Source: Candidatus Heimdallarchaeota archaeon (GTDB lineage Archaea > Asgardarchaeota > Heimdallarchaeia > Heimdallarchaeales > Heimdallarchaeaceae). Taken from it: 64,000 nucleotides of DNA. Within the stretch, counting starts at the first letter, position 1. Each line of letters opens with the position of its first letter. Below the pieces are notes generated by a model. The model saw only the letters and a program-made list of their open reading frames with translations, searched no databases and was not told where the DNA came from. Positions 54,654 to 63,969 of the stretch are shown here, one piece after another. A program made the position numbers and the translations under genes. The DNA lies in the NCBI GenBank assembly GCA_030603365.1, contig JAUVXV010000009.1, positions 1-64,000 on the forward strand, in the 5' to 3' direction.

Positions 54654-55220
54654 ATGGATTTATTTTCAAGAATAGCAGGCAGTTATGATAAACTCATACG
54701 TGGTTTTGCCCTAGATTCGATTAAGGAATTTTTAAAACTAGAACCAGATAAATTGCTACTTGATTTAGGAGGGGGAACTGGACGTGTCTCTGTTGCCATA
54801 GATGAACAAGTAAATGGTTGTATTTTGCTTGATAGATCGTTTGAAATGTTACAACAAGCGTCAAAGAAATCGAGAACTTTGTATTTAGTTCAAGGTGTCG
54901 GTGAAAATCTTCCCTTCAAGTACGGTACTATACCTCAGATGTTTGCTAATGATACATTGCACCATATTAGACAACAACGTGAAACACTCTCTGAATGCTA
55001 CCAGGCTTTGAGTTATGATGGTAAAATGATTATAAGAGAGTATGATCCTAAATATTGGAAAACGAAATTTCTCATTTTCTTTGAAAAGGTTCTATTATTT
55101 GGAAGCACTTTTCTCTCTCCCCAACAACTAGAAGATATTTGTCTAAATCTTGGATTTTCAGTAGATTGGCAGCGTTTATCAAAGTCTACTTATTTGCTAA
55201 ATGCTAAAAAATCAAATTAA
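54654..55220 (+). CDS. Class I SAM-dependent methyltransferase
   Basis: A 188-residue enzyme. The SAM motif LLDLGGGTGRVS, the acidic LDRSFEML strand for the ribose, the PFKYGTIPQMFANDTLHHI catalytic face and YDGKMIIREYDP are those of the UbiE/COQ5-like small-molecule methyltransferases. Substrate not identifiable; lipid or quinone-like acceptors are typical. The ATG at 54654 is chosen because TTTTTAT of the second promoter unit lies about 30 bp upstream; a TTG at 54645 is the longer alternative. It overlaps the convergent gene by 4 bp. Confidence 0.85.
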   Translation: MDLFSRIAGSYDKLIRGFALDSIKEFLKLEPDKLLLDLGGGTGRVSVAIDEQVNGCILLDRSFEMLQQASKKSRTLYLVQGVGENLPFKYGTIPQMFANDTLHHIRQQRETLSECYQALSYDGKMIIREYDPKYWKTKFLIFFEKVLLFGSTFLSPQQLEDICLNLGFSVDWQRLSKSTYLLNAKKSN

Positions 55221-55921
55221 AGAAGAAATAGGAGATACAGTGCTAGTGTAACAGAAGATGGTAGCGTTATATTATCTATGAAACTAAAACTCAATGCTTC
55301 TACTATCATACTTATAACTGCTACTACAATAATTTTCCACCAAACACCTGGCCATCCAAGCATTGAATTTACTGCTAAAGCAATAGTAATACCTAACAAA
55401 GAACCAAAAAGTACTCCTAATGATCCCTCTAAACTTTTTTCGGAGAGAATCTTGTATTTTATACTTCCAAATGGTTTTCCAATTAGTTCTCCTAAACCAT
55501 CTCCTAGACTTACAGTTAGATAAGCTGCTGTGAATACGAATAGATTATCTTGGAAAAACCAAAGTATCAACAACATTACTGCTCCCATTAACGTGGAATT
55601 TATGAATAGTTCCCACGGTGAATTGTCATTTCTAGAACATAGAAAGAATATTCTTTGTAAAATACGAATCTGAGGTATTAGTGAAAAGAGTAGAAGAGTT
55701 CCAATAGTGATAATTAAAGCCAAAAATAAATCAAAAATGTTTGTAAACAAATATGGAATAAAAGCAGCAACAGTGTTAAGTATCGTATGTCCTATTTTTC
55801 TTATTTGCCATCTCTCTAACCCCATTAATTTTAGAATGAATACCACATTAACAGTTGCTAACATAATTACTACTGCTATGCTTATTATGGCCCAATCAAG
55901 ATTTGTTGTGCTAAATTCCAT
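55217..55921 (-). CDS. Polyprenol (dolichol/phytol) kinase-like membrane protein
   Basis: A 234-residue protein with six or seven membrane helices. RKIGHTILN, SLGDGLGELIGKPFGS, LSEKSLEGSLGVLFG and VEALSFSFIDN are the conserved stations of the CTP-dependent polyprenol kinases and phosphatidate cytidylyltransferases (the DG and DN motifs). It probably phosphorylates dolichol, phytol or geranylgeraniol, feeding lipid-linked sugar or membrane lipid synthesis, which fits the glycosylation genes in the window. It is convergent with the methyltransferase (4-bp stop overlap). Substrate is inferred only. Confidence 0.75.
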   Translation of the reverse strand: MEFSTTNLDWAIISIAVVIMLATVNVVFILKLMGLERWQIRKIGHTILNTVAAFIPYLFTNIFDLFLALIITIGTLLLFSLIPQIRILQRIFFLCSRNDNSPWELFINSTLMGAVMLLILWFFQDNLFVFTAAYLTVSLGDGLGELIGKPFGSIKYKILSEKSLEGSLGVLFGSLLGITIALAVNSMLGWPGVWWKIIVVAVISMIVEALSFSFIDNITLPSSVTLALYLLFLL

Positions 55922-55941
55922 GTCTTAACTCAATCCCACAT

Positions 55942-56484
55942 TTAAGGCTTACATAGTAATTCTATCATCTTCATATCGAAGAAAGCATGAGAATGAACTG
56001 GTTTGATAACCCATGCAGTGTCTGCCCCCCTTCCTGTTCCTCCAATTGCAATGAGATTATCCAGAGTTATAACTCCTGCATCAGCTGCCATAGCAACTAT
56101 TTCTGCACAAACCTTGGTTCCTTGTCCAAAAATACGGAGTGTCTCTGCCATTATCTCTGTTGTCATCCAGGTTCCATGTTTTTTACGGATGGCCCGGTCA
56201 ACTCCAGCCAGAACATGAGTAGCTGTAACAACTGTAACGCCTTTATTTTCTAATTCCTCTATGATCTCTTGTGGAATTTCCATTTCTCCTGGTTCCCTAA
56301 ATCCTGCTTGATGTGTTACAACTATTAATTTAACTCCTTTAATTGTATTAGCAGCGCTTATTGCTGTCTTTCCTGATGTTGTAGCGACAATGACTTGATT
56401 AATATCACCCTTCTCAATTCTCTTCATAACTAAAGAAAAAACTTCATCTGAATAATCACCAGGTTTTGAGAAATGAACTGTCAT
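55942..56484 (-). CDS. Pyruvate kinase C-terminal-like domain protein
   Basis: A 180-residue stand-alone protein. The fold is that of the PK C-terminal (alpha/beta) domain: VIVATTSGKTAISAAN, VKLIVVTHQAGFREPGE, TVVTATHVLAGVDRAI and LIAIGGTGRGADTAWVIKP. This domain without the catalytic barrel is widespread in archaea and bacteria; its function is not established and it is not a pyruvate kinase. It is 21 bp from the kinase-like gene and on the same strand, so may be in its operon. Confidence 0.8.
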   Translation of the reverse strand: MTVHFSKPGDYSDEVFSLVMKRIEKGDINQVIVATTSGKTAISAANTIKGVKLIVVTHQAGFREPGEMEIPQEIIEELENKGVTVVTATHVLAGVDRAIRKKHGTWMTTEIMAETLRIFGQGTKVCAEIVAMAADAGVITLDNLIAIGGTGRGADTAWVIKPVHSHAFFDMKMIELLCKP

Positions 56485-56597
56485 AAGATGAATTTATGAA
56501 ACTAATTTATAATTTTTTAGCAATGAGGTTGAGATTTTTTTATTACAATCTTTAAAAATTCAGATCTTTTTCAAAAAAAAACTAATTTCTTAAAAAA

Positions 56598-56605
56598 ATT
56601 TATAG
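56598..56605 (+). promoter_or_regulatory. TATA-like box for the 135-residue protein gene
   Basis: ATTTATAG lies 24-31 bp before the ATG at 56629, within A-rich DNA, fitting a leaderless transcript. Confidence 0.45.
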
Positions 56606-56628
56606 ATGATTAAACATTTAGTAAGTTA

Positions 56629-57036
56629 ATGAGTGTTACATTTCAGCTTGATCAAGGAAAAGTGAATGCTGTTCTAATCAGCTCAAGAAAGATAATGCTC
56701 AACAAAGGACAAGTAGAGATTTTTGAGAAACTACTTGATTGTATAACCAATGTTTTACCTAGTTTGAATAGACAAACCCTAGATGCTGTTCTCAAACACT
56801 CTTGTAGAGATTGGGAGAAAGAAAAAGTTCGACCAATCAATGAATTTAGATTCATACATGCAAATGAAAGAATGAAGGCATTTGATGAGATTCTAGTTCA
56901 GCTCTTTTTACGTTTAAGAGAACTGCTTATAGATTCATTGAATGCAGAAACAGTATCATTTCTACGATCTGCTGCTCTCACAAACTACAAGGATTTCCTT
57001 GAAGCAGAAGGCTATGTCGTAGATTACCAACCTTAG
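56629..57036 (+). CDS. Unknown helical protein
   Basis: A 135-residue soluble protein. It begins with a strand-like FQLDQGKVNAVLISS and continues with amphipathic helices (FEKLLDCITNVL, AFDEILVQLFLRLRELLID, FLRSAALTNYKDFL). No recognisable motif, cysteines or signal. Stand-alone, 74 bp before the flippase gene. I do not recognise the family. Confidence 0.5.
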   Translation: MSVTFQLDQGKVNAVLISSRKIMLNKGQVEIFEKLLDCITNVLPSLNRQTLDAVLKHSCRDWEKEKVRPINEFRFIHANERMKAFDEILVQLFLRLRELLIDSLNAETVSFLRSAALTNYKDFLEAEGYVVDYQP

Positions 57037-57110
57037 ATAGGTTTTTCTCCTAAAATTTCTCGACAAAAAATAAATACTAGTTATTTCTTCGATGGTTATT
57101 AGGTGTTTAT

Positions 57111-59729
57111 ATGAAAAGAAGAATGTTATTGTCCATAATTTTTGGTTTACTATTAATTTTCATAACAAGTTCTGCTATTTCTCTCACAACAGCTGATGTA
57201 TCCTTAGAACTACTTGTTGTTGGAGATGAAATTGATGATCACTTCATGCAAAGACTGGAATTGGACCCTCAATTCATCATAACAAACGACACTGAAGTTG
57301 GAACTGACTTGAGCAGTTATGATTCAGTTTTACTTTATGATTATATACCAAATACAGCTGAAATTAGTCTTTTAACATCCTTTTCAGGTGGTATTGCAAT
57401 ATTTGTATATAAGAATCTTGCGACAAATGCTTCTGTGCTGGAATCATTAGGATTAGCTTCCACCAATACAGGAGTTATTTCAACTAGTGTCTCTTTACCA
57501 ATCCCTGCTAATGACTCGCTAGTTCATCCAATTCTTGATGATATACCTTGGAATTCAGTTCCTACAATAACCAATTATACAACGATACAACTTGAAGGTA
57601 CCATTTTAGTACAAACTTCCTCAGCTAGTGATGATCCTGATCTTGCTCTTATTAGTACAACTGATAACAATAGATTAATTGCTTTCAATATGATTCCTAA
57701 TTTTTCAGTAAATCCTGAATTAATTGAGTGGCCGTATTTCAATTATATGTTGTATCTGACCATCATGACAATTAATAGTGAAGATACTGTAACATATGGG
57801 AATTGGGATTATGCTCCTGTTCCCCATGCAACTGAAACTATTATTCTAGGAGTATCAGTTGTGCTGACTATAGGGGTAACTGTTGTAGGTTTTGTTTTCT
57901 TCAAGAAATATTCTAAGAAGAATCCAATCAAGCAACAAGATCTAAAAGAGATGAGCAAAGATGAAAAATCTGGAAAATGGGAACAAGTGGGGATGCATCG
58001 GCAATTAGGAGGATTCTTAGTTCAGTTATTTGCTGGATTACTGATTATTTTACCCAATGCTGTAATGTCTGCATTAGTTTTCCCCTTACTGATTTTGCCA
58101 AGTCCTCAAGCCGTAGGATTCTATGATTTTACAATTAAGTTCTTCGAAGCTCTTTGGTTATTCTTTGATTTTGGAACGTCTATAGTTCTAGTAAAATTCT
58201 TCAGTGAGCACAGAGTTAAAAGACCTGAGCATGCAATAAAGTATGTTCAGCTGTTTGTTTGGTTCCAAATGTTATCTGGAATTGCTCAATTATTCCTAAT
58301 ATCATTTCTCGGATCCATGATATTCCCACAAACTTTTCTCGCTCATATGTCGTGGTTATTTGTAACGCATGCATTCTTCCAATGGCCAGCTTTCTTCTTG
58401 GTATTTATGTACCTATTCCAAGCTATGAACAGAATAGATTTCTTTCAAATTCTCAACTTGCTTCTTTACGCAGTTTTCAATATAACGATACAATATCTAA
58501 TGATTATATTGTTCAGAGGTACACTTGGAAAGAATCCTATATTTGGAGATGGTTTAGCGGGGGCAATAGGTTATAGTGTAGGTTTTTACGTTATCCAAGT
58601 AGTCTCGTTCATAGTTGGTCTTTTGATGTTCAAAAGATTAGGATTTTCACTAAAAACGATTTTCCGGATTGATTTCACGTGGGCAGAAGTGAAAGAAGCT
58701 TTGAAATTTGGTACAAAGTGGATGATGGGTGCGATTTTACCACCTTTGGGTTGGTTTATTCAATTATTCCTCCTATCAAAATTCCTTCCCAACTATACTC
58801 AACAACAAGGATTTTTCTCAATAGCTTGGAATTTTGCTATGATAGTTATGCTAGTTGGACTATTTGCCAGTGGGTTCTTACCCGCAATATCGGAATCTTA
58901 TCATGCTAAGAAACCTGCTTTAACACGATACTATACGGTTAGCTCTCTCAAATGGAGTGCTTACTTTGATTGGTATCTAGTAGCAGCGCTAGCAGCTGTA
59001 GGATGGAGATTTATCGTAGGTGGAGCAGGTTCAGAATGGCAACCAGCTTCAGTTCTTATCATCTGGTTTTTGATCTTCCATTCAATCGGTTACTTCTCAT
59101 GGTTAGGTGATTGGATGTTTGCAGGATCAGATAGACCAGGTTGGGCTGCGATAAGCTGGGTTATTGAACAAGTGATTCGAACAGGATTATTAGCGGTTTT
59201 CATACCTCTACATTTGTTCTTCGAACAAACTTTTGGATCGCCAATGATAGCGATTATGTTTGCCTACTTCCCAGCTCTAATCATCAAAAACATCTTCATG
59301 TGGTGGCAAATTCGCAAGAATGAATATTTCAAATTCAAGTGGAAAGATCTGTACTGGCAAGGAATAATAGCTCCTCTCATATCAGCTGGAATTCTCTTTG
59401 GAATTCTTGAAGGATTGTTCCAACTGATTTGGCAAGGCGAAATAATAACTTCTGTTGTGATTTTGCTTATAGGTACGCTCTTAGGGCTCTATCTTTATTC
59501 ATTCATAGCAAGTTTCTTTGGTGCTTTCGATGAGAATACCTTGGGCGAACTCAAACAAGCAACTGAAATGGCTGGAGGGTTTAAGTTCATGGCTAAACCT
59601 CTTTATAAATTGACAGAATGGGGAGCTAAAATATCTCCATTCCATAATAAATTCAAGATATCAATTTTTGAAGAGGCAACTTTAGAAGCTCAACAACTTA
59701 CAGAAGAAAAAGCCCAACTAGTTATCTAA
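57111..59729 (+). CDS. MOP-superfamily flippase-like protein with large extracellular N-terminal domain
   Basis: An 872-residue protein. A signal-like helix (about 1-25) precedes an extracellular alpha/beta domain of about 215 residues with several N-x-S/T sequons. Around residue 245-268 is another helix, then a charged loop, and from about 300 at least 12 helices in the arrangement of the MATE/Wzx/MurJ (MOP) flippases, ending in a charged cytosolic tail. A role in flipping lipid-linked glycans across the membrane is consistent with the glycosyltransferase operon and polyprenol kinase. The N-terminal domain fused to the flippase is unusual. Confidence 0.7.
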   Translation: MKRRMLLSIIFGLLLIFITSSAISLTTADVSLELLVVGDEIDDHFMQRLELDPQFIITNDTEVGTDLSSYDSVLLYDYIPNTAEISLLTSFSGGIAIFVYKNLATNASVLESLGLASTNTGVISTSVSLPIPANDSLVHPILDDIPWNSVPTITNYTTIQLEGTILVQTSSASDDPDLALISTTDNNRLIAFNMIPNFSVNPELIEWPYFNYMLYLTIMTINSEDTVTYGNWDYAPVPHATETIILGVSVVLTIGVTVVGFVFFKKYSKKNPIKQQDLKEMSKDEKSGKWEQVGMHRQLGGFLVQLFAGLLIILPNAVMSALVFPLLILPSPQAVGFYDFTIKFFEALWLFFDFGTSIVLVKFFSEHRVKRPEHAIKYVQLFVWFQMLSGIAQLFLISFLGSMIFPQTFLAHMSWLFVTHAFFQWPAFFLVFMYLFQAMNRIDFFQILNLLLYAVFNITIQYLMIILFRGTLGKNPIFGDGLAGAIGYSVGFYVIQVVSFIVGLLMFKRLGFSLKTIFRIDFTWAEVKEALKFGTKWMMGAILPPLGWFIQLFLLSKFLPNYTQQQGFFSIAWNFAMIVMLVGLFASGFLPAISESYHAKKPALTRYYTVSSLKWSAYFDWYLVAALAAVGWRFIVGGAGSEWQPASVLIIWFLIFHSIGYFSWLGDWMFAGSDRPGWAAISWVIEQVIRTGLLAVFIPLHLFFEQTFGSPMIAIMFAYFPALIIKNIFMWWQIRKNEYFKFKWKDLYWQGIIAPLISAGILFGILEGLFQLIWQGEIITSVVILLIGTLLGLYLYSFIASFFGAFDENTLGELKQATEMAGGFKFMAKPLYKLTEWGAKISPFHNKFKISIFEEATLEAQQLTEEKAQLVI

Positions 59730-59730
59730 T

Positions 59731-59767
59731 CTTTTTCTTTTTTCTTTTTTATTTTCTTGTTTTTTTT
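59731..59767 (+). terminator. T-rich terminator at the end of the flippase gene
   Basis: A 37-base tract of T with sporadic C, G and A begins 2 bp after the stop; part of it overlaps the convergent gene's 3' end. Confidence 0.5.
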
Positions 59768-60210
59768 GCAGCAATTATTGTTCTTATTATCCAACTCTCA
59801 ATATTCGAATCTCTCTCCAATTCATTACAATAATCCCAATGTTCACCAGCAATTAATCCCATCAAAGATATTTTTTTGAAAGCTCTAGGTTTCTTAGGAG
59901 TAGCAGTAAAAAGAAAGAGTAATCTAGCAGCTTTTTTCTTTAAGTCTTTTTTATCGAAATCTACCTCTAAAGGTATTTCTTCATCTTGAAGTGTTATAGC
60001 TACTTCAGTAGCTTCAATGTTTAATGTAGCAAATTTGGTTAAAGCTAATAAAGAGTAATTTCTAATCCAATCCATTCGGGATGAAGTAAAAGCATGAGTA
60101 TAAAGAGACGCTAAACAACCATTACGAATCAATTCGTGTAACGCTTCTCTTCTTGCATCGTCACCTGCTGAAGGAGTAGAAACAATCCTATCAAATGAAC
60201 TACAATCCAT
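59749..60210 (-). CDS. Unknown helical protein
   Basis: A 153-residue protein from the ATG at 60210, chosen over the TTG at 60231 because GGGTGGG sits about 11 bp upstream of the ATG, in the place of a Shine-Dalgarno. The helix pairs ARREALHELIRNGCLASL and DWIRNYSLLALTKFATL suggest an ARM/HEAT-like array. The C-terminus is basic and overlaps the terminator tract. No function assigned. Confidence 0.5.
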   Translation of the reverse strand: MDCSSFDRIVSTPSAGDDARREALHELIRNGCLASLYTHAFTSSRMDWIRNYSLLALTKFATLNIEATEVAITLQDEEIPLEVDFDKKDLKKKAARLLFLFTATPKKPRAFKKISLMGLIAGEHWDYCNELERDSNIESWIIRTIIAAKKTRK

Positions 60211-60295
60211 TGAAATAAAATTCCCACCCAATTAAATAAACTTTGAGAAAAGGATGATTGAGAAAACTTTTAACTATCTTCTAGGTTCAACACTC

Positions 60296-60814
60296 ATGGA
60301 TTCCGTTACACATGGAAGTGTATCTGTTCTTATAGGTCTTATATTTGTTCAGTTCTATTATGTACCTATTTGGCTTCTTCTAATTGTGTTAGTTGTATTT
60401 GGAATCTTAGTTGATTATGATCATGTTTTCTACTATAAAAGAAAAAATCCTGAGATTAAGCTTTGGAATATCATTCAGTTAATAGAGATGTATTTCAAAT
60501 CTATTGATGAAAGAGATGAATTCATTTATCATACTTGGATCCATGAACCATTCGGAGTAATGGTTGTAGGAGGATTAAGTTTTCTGATATTTGGATTTAC
60601 CCCATACTGGTATCTAGCAATACTTTCAACAAGTGTATTTGCAGGACATTATTTGTTGGATTTAGTGTCTGGTAAAATGAAACCATTAGCTCCTTTCTCT
60701 AATAAAGTAGTGATTGATTTGAAGATTCTCCCTGCCAATTCTTTCATTATTATGTCAATAACTCTAGCAGCATTTATAACAGGTTTAATCATATATTTTG
60801 TGCTAGTTCTGTAG
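60296..60814 (+). CDS. YdjM/DUF457-like membrane metal-dependent hydrolase
   Basis: A 172-residue membrane protein. The conserved polar residues lie in THGSVSVLIG, DYDHVFYY, HEPFGVMVVG and GHYLLDLVSG, that is H, D, H and H/D, forming the metal site of the LexA-induced YdjM family. Four to five helices. A likely membrane hydrolase; substrate unknown. The ATG at 60296 is favoured because a TATA-like ACTTTTAACTA sits about 25 bp before it; a longer start at 60254 is possible. It precedes the GH31 gene by 45 bp. Confidence 0.7.
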   Translation: MDSVTHGSVSVLIGLIFVQFYYVPIWLLLIVLVVFGILVDYDHVFYYKRKNPEIKLWNIIQLIEMYFKSIDERDEFIYHTWIHEPFGVMVVGGLSFLIFGFTPYWYLAILSTSVFAGHYLLDLVSGKMKPLAPFSNKVVIDLKILPANSFIIMSITLAAFITGLIIYFVLVL

Positions 60815-60859
60815 CTTTTATCGATAAAGTTTTTGAATTTCAAAGTAATATGTACCTTA

Positions 60860-63256
60860 ATGTCTTCAGATTTGGTTGGTAAAGTACCTTTTTGGATGGC
60901 TAAATTTGCCATTAACAAAGTTATACGTAAAAAAATGATGCAGAATAACGAAGTAGTTCTGCCTAAAGATGATAGTAAATGGGAGAAACTAGGAGAAATA
61001 TCTAGTTTTAAAGCTAAGAAGTATAGTCTCGATTTAGGTCTAGAAAAAGGTGAACTTAGGATAACTTCATTGGAAAATGGAATTTTACAAATACAAGCAT
61101 CAAAAAAACTGGAAGAAATTCCTAAAACTAATGCTGTAGTTCTTAAAAGTAAAACAGTTCCTTCGTTCGTTGTTGAAAAGAACGATGACATAATCTCTGT
61201 TCGTCAAGAAGTAGGAAGTATTACTTTTGCCTCTATTGAAATTGATAAACAGAATTCGAAAATTACTTTCAAAGATGGTTTTGGTTTTGGAATATTTAAT
61301 GAAGAGTTTCCAAGCTTTCATGAAGATGGATGGTATAAAACCATTAAACATCCAGAAGTTTCCTGTGAGAACCATTATGGGTTTGGGGCAAAAGCTGGTC
61401 CTTTAGATAAGAAGGGGGAGACCATCTCTTTCTGGAATACAGACTCTTTTGCTTATGATACAGATGATTCAAAACTGTATCAATCTCAACCAATTCAAAT
61501 AATATTACGTCCTAATGGATTCTGCTATGCCTTAATTTATGATAATCCTATCAGAAGTCAAATTATCATAGGTGATGAACATGGCTGCTCCTCAGAATAC
61601 TATGTAGCGGGAGGAGGTATAAACTATTACTTAATTGTTGGACCAACAGTGAAAAAAGTCCTTACAAAAATACACAAACTGCTAGGTAAACCTCCTCTTC
61701 CTCCAATTTCCGCACTGGGACATCATCAAAGTCGTTGGTCTTATTATCCAGAATCAGAAGTTAGAGCATTAGCTGACGAGTTTCGAACAAGAAAAATCCC
61801 ATGTGATTATATTCATCTTGACATCGATTATATGGATGGATATAGGGTTTTCACTTGGGATAAAGAGAAATTCCCCAATCCAAAAAAACTTGCTAGCGAT
61901 TTATTTAAGCAAGGTTTTCGCTTGATGACGATGATTGATCCTGGAGTTAAGGTAGACCCCAACTACAAAATATGTAAAGAAGGAATCAAAGGAAAACACT
62001 TTTGTTTGAATCCTGATGGTTCTCTTTATACAGGACCTGTATGGCCTGGGGACTGCCATTTTCCTGATTTTACACAAGCACTAACAAGGGAATGGTTTGG
62101 TAGTCATTTCAAAGCTTTAACTAATGTTGGAATTAGAGGGTTTTGGATAGATATGAATGAACCTTCAGTTTTCAATGAAAAAGGAACAATTGATGATGAT
62201 GTTATTCACCCTGGTGCAGGAGAAGAAAAAACTCACAAAGAAATTCACAATCAATATGGTCACTTAATGGCTCAAGCAACATATGAGGGATTACAAAAAT
62301 TACTTCCTAATAGTCGTATTTACATCAATTCTCGGTCAGCTTATTTAGGAACACACAGATATGCAGGAACTTGGACTGGAGACAATAATGCAGAATGGAA
62401 TCATCTTCAAATTTCTATTCCAATGTTATTGAATATGGCTGTTTCAGGACAGCTGATGATTGGTCCTGATATAGGCGGTTTTGCAGGTAAACCCTCATCT
62501 GAGCTTCTGACTAGATGGTATCAAGCTGGTTGTCTTTATCCATATTTCAGAAATCATACAATAAACAAAAAATGCTCCCAAGAACCTTGGGTATTCGGAA
62601 AGAAAACAGAAGAGATAATTCGAAAAACGATACAACTTCGTTATTCCCTAATGGTATACATCTATAATGCAGTTCGTCAAACCTGCTTAACGGGAGTTCC
62701 TGCCTTCAGAGCTTTATGGATTGATTATCCAAACGATCCTGTCGTATATATGAAAGAATGGGCGGAAACAGAATATTTATTCGGTAATAATCTTCTTGTA
62801 GCACCAATTTTAAAGAGAGGAAGGCGCAAACGAGAAGTGTATCTCCCTTCAGGAAAATGGTATAGTTTTTGTGGTGAAATGGTTTTTGAAGGAGGTAAGG
62901 TACATGAGATTTCAGTGCCTTTAGAAATGACACCTATTTTTGTTAAGGAGGGGTCAATAATTCCATACATTAGTGAAAACATTCAGCATACTGGAGAGAT
63001 ACAGGCTACTGAAATATCACTTCGCATTTATCCTAAAGATTCTGAAGCGAAGGTAGCTATTTATCTGGATGACGGTGAAACCTTGAATTTTGAAAATGGA
63101 GATTATGAAATAGCACATGTTGAAGCAGAAAGAAGAGCACAGGATACATGGTACATTCACGTTATAAGAGAAGGTAAAAAGAAGAAATTCATTGAGATAG
63201 GAGAAATTTCTATATTTGGTGAAGAAAAATCTAATTATCTCCTGTTTGAGAAATAA
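60860..63256 (+). CDS. Glycoside hydrolase family 31 alpha-glucosidase
   Basis: A 798-residue enzyme, start at ATG 60860 (upstream TTG at 60833 is unlikely). The catalytic nucleophile is D431 in FWIDMNEPS and the acid/base D508 in TGDNNAEW; DLDYMDGYRVF-like region HLDIDYMDGY is the substrate barrel signature. The N-terminal beta-sandwich and C-terminal beta domains are present, so it is full length. It hydrolyses alpha-linked glucosides or xylosides and has no signal peptide, so it may be cytosolic. Possible operon with the YdjM-like gene. Confidence 0.93.
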   Translation: MSSDLVGKVPFWMAKFAINKVIRKKMMQNNEVVLPKDDSKWEKLGEISSFKAKKYSLDLGLEKGELRITSLENGILQIQASKKLEEIPKTNAVVLKSKTVPSFVVEKNDDIISVRQEVGSITFASIEIDKQNSKITFKDGFGFGIFNEEFPSFHEDGWYKTIKHPEVSCENHYGFGAKAGPLDKKGETISFWNTDSFAYDTDDSKLYQSQPIQIILRPNGFCYALIYDNPIRSQIIIGDEHGCSSEYYVAGGGINYYLIVGPTVKKVLTKIHKLLGKPPLPPISALGHHQSRWSYYPESEVRALADEFRTRKIPCDYIHLDIDYMDGYRVFTWDKEKFPNPKKLASDLFKQGFRLMTMIDPGVKVDPNYKICKEGIKGKHFCLNPDGSLYTGPVWPGDCHFPDFTQALTREWFGSHFKALTNVGIRGFWIDMNEPSVFNEKGTIDDDVIHPGAGEEKTHKEIHNQYGHLMAQATYEGLQKLLPNSRIYINSRSAYLGTHRYAGTWTGDNNAEWNHLQISIPMLLNMAVSGQLMIGPDIGGFAGKPSSELLTRWYQAGCLYPYFRNHTINKKCSQEPWVFGKKTEEIIRKTIQLRYSLMVYIYNAVRQTCLTGVPAFRALWIDYPNDPVVYMKEWAETEYLFGNNLLVAPILKRGRRKREVYLPSGKWYSFCGEMVFEGGKVHEISVPLEMTPIFVKEGSIIPYISENIQHTGEIQATEISLRIYPKDSEAKVAIYLDDGETLNFENGDYEIAHVEAERRAQDTWYIHVIREGKKKKFIEIGEISIFGEEKSNYLLFEK

Positions 63257-63261
63257 AGATT

Positions 63262-63969
63262 TTAATCAAGAAATTGCCTAGCACTTCGCCAAGTAATTTT
63301 CTTGAAAGCTTCTCCATATTTTACGTAACCTATCCTACCAATCATCAGCATACCAGATATTTTGTATGCTCTAACTGGCCATTCACCATAAGCTTCTTCG
63401 TATACATCAAAGAATTCCATGATTCTATCTTGTTGATGTGTTACATCTACAAATACACAATTATCTAAAGCTGAATCTAATCCAATGTATGGAGTATAAA
63501 GACTAACGGGTTTTCTGTTTGGCTCAAAATTATCTTCTTCACTGTTGTATCTTGCATAGGAAATTGCATCAAGAGTTATATCATAGGTATAGCGGTGATC
63601 AGGATGTCCTGTACCAATGTTAGAAGATTTTCCCCATGTAATTATAATGTCAGGTTTAAGCTGTTTGAATATCTTAGCTAATTTCTTAGCATTCTCAACA
63701 GAAGGAAAGACCCCTGAATCAGGTAAATCTAATAATCTATATTGTGCACCAACGATTTTCTCTATTTTATTGACATGTCCTTGTCTCACAAGCATGATCT
63801 CTTCATGGGTGCCTTTAATTGAAGATGCATTTTCCCCATGTGTTAGAAGAATCACATATACTTTATCTCCTCTGTCACTGTGGTTCATTAAAGTCCCCAC
63901 AGCTCCTGCTTCATCATCAGGATGTGCAAAAACTGCAACAACATTTAATAGAGTGTGTTCTTTAGTCAT
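63262..63969 (-). CDS. PIG-L/LmbE-family deacetylase
   Basis: A 235-residue zinc-dependent deacetylase. The opening AVFAHPDDEAG is the AHPDDE zinc motif, LLTHGENAS and the second zinc ligand in GTGHPDHRYTYD follow. The family acts on N-acetylglucosamine-linked substrates such as GlcNAc-phosphatidylinositol, mycothiol or bacillithiol precursors, and diacetylchitobiose. It is convergent with the GH31 gene, which ends 5 bp away; both work on glycans. It starts at 63969, 31 bp from the window end. Confidence 0.9.
   Translation of the reverse strand: MTKEHTLLNVVAVFAHPDDEAGAVGTLMNHSDRGDKVYVILLTHGENASSIKGTHEEIMLVRQGHVNKIEKIVGAQYRLLDLPDSGVFPSVENAKKLAKIFKQLKPDIIITWGKSSNIGTGHPDHRYTYDITLDAISYARYNSEEDNFEPNRKPVSLYTPYIGLDSALDNCVFVDVTHQQDRIMEFFDVYEEAYGEWPVRAYKISGMLMIGRIGYVKYGEAFKKITWRSARQFLD

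Noticed and set aside
55942..56484. Pyruvate kinase
   Set aside because: Only the C-terminal alpha/beta domain is present; the catalytic barrel is missing.
60649..61191. 180-codon minus-strand open frame
   Set aside because: It overlaps two better-supported genes (YdjM-like and GH31) and has no domain or start context.
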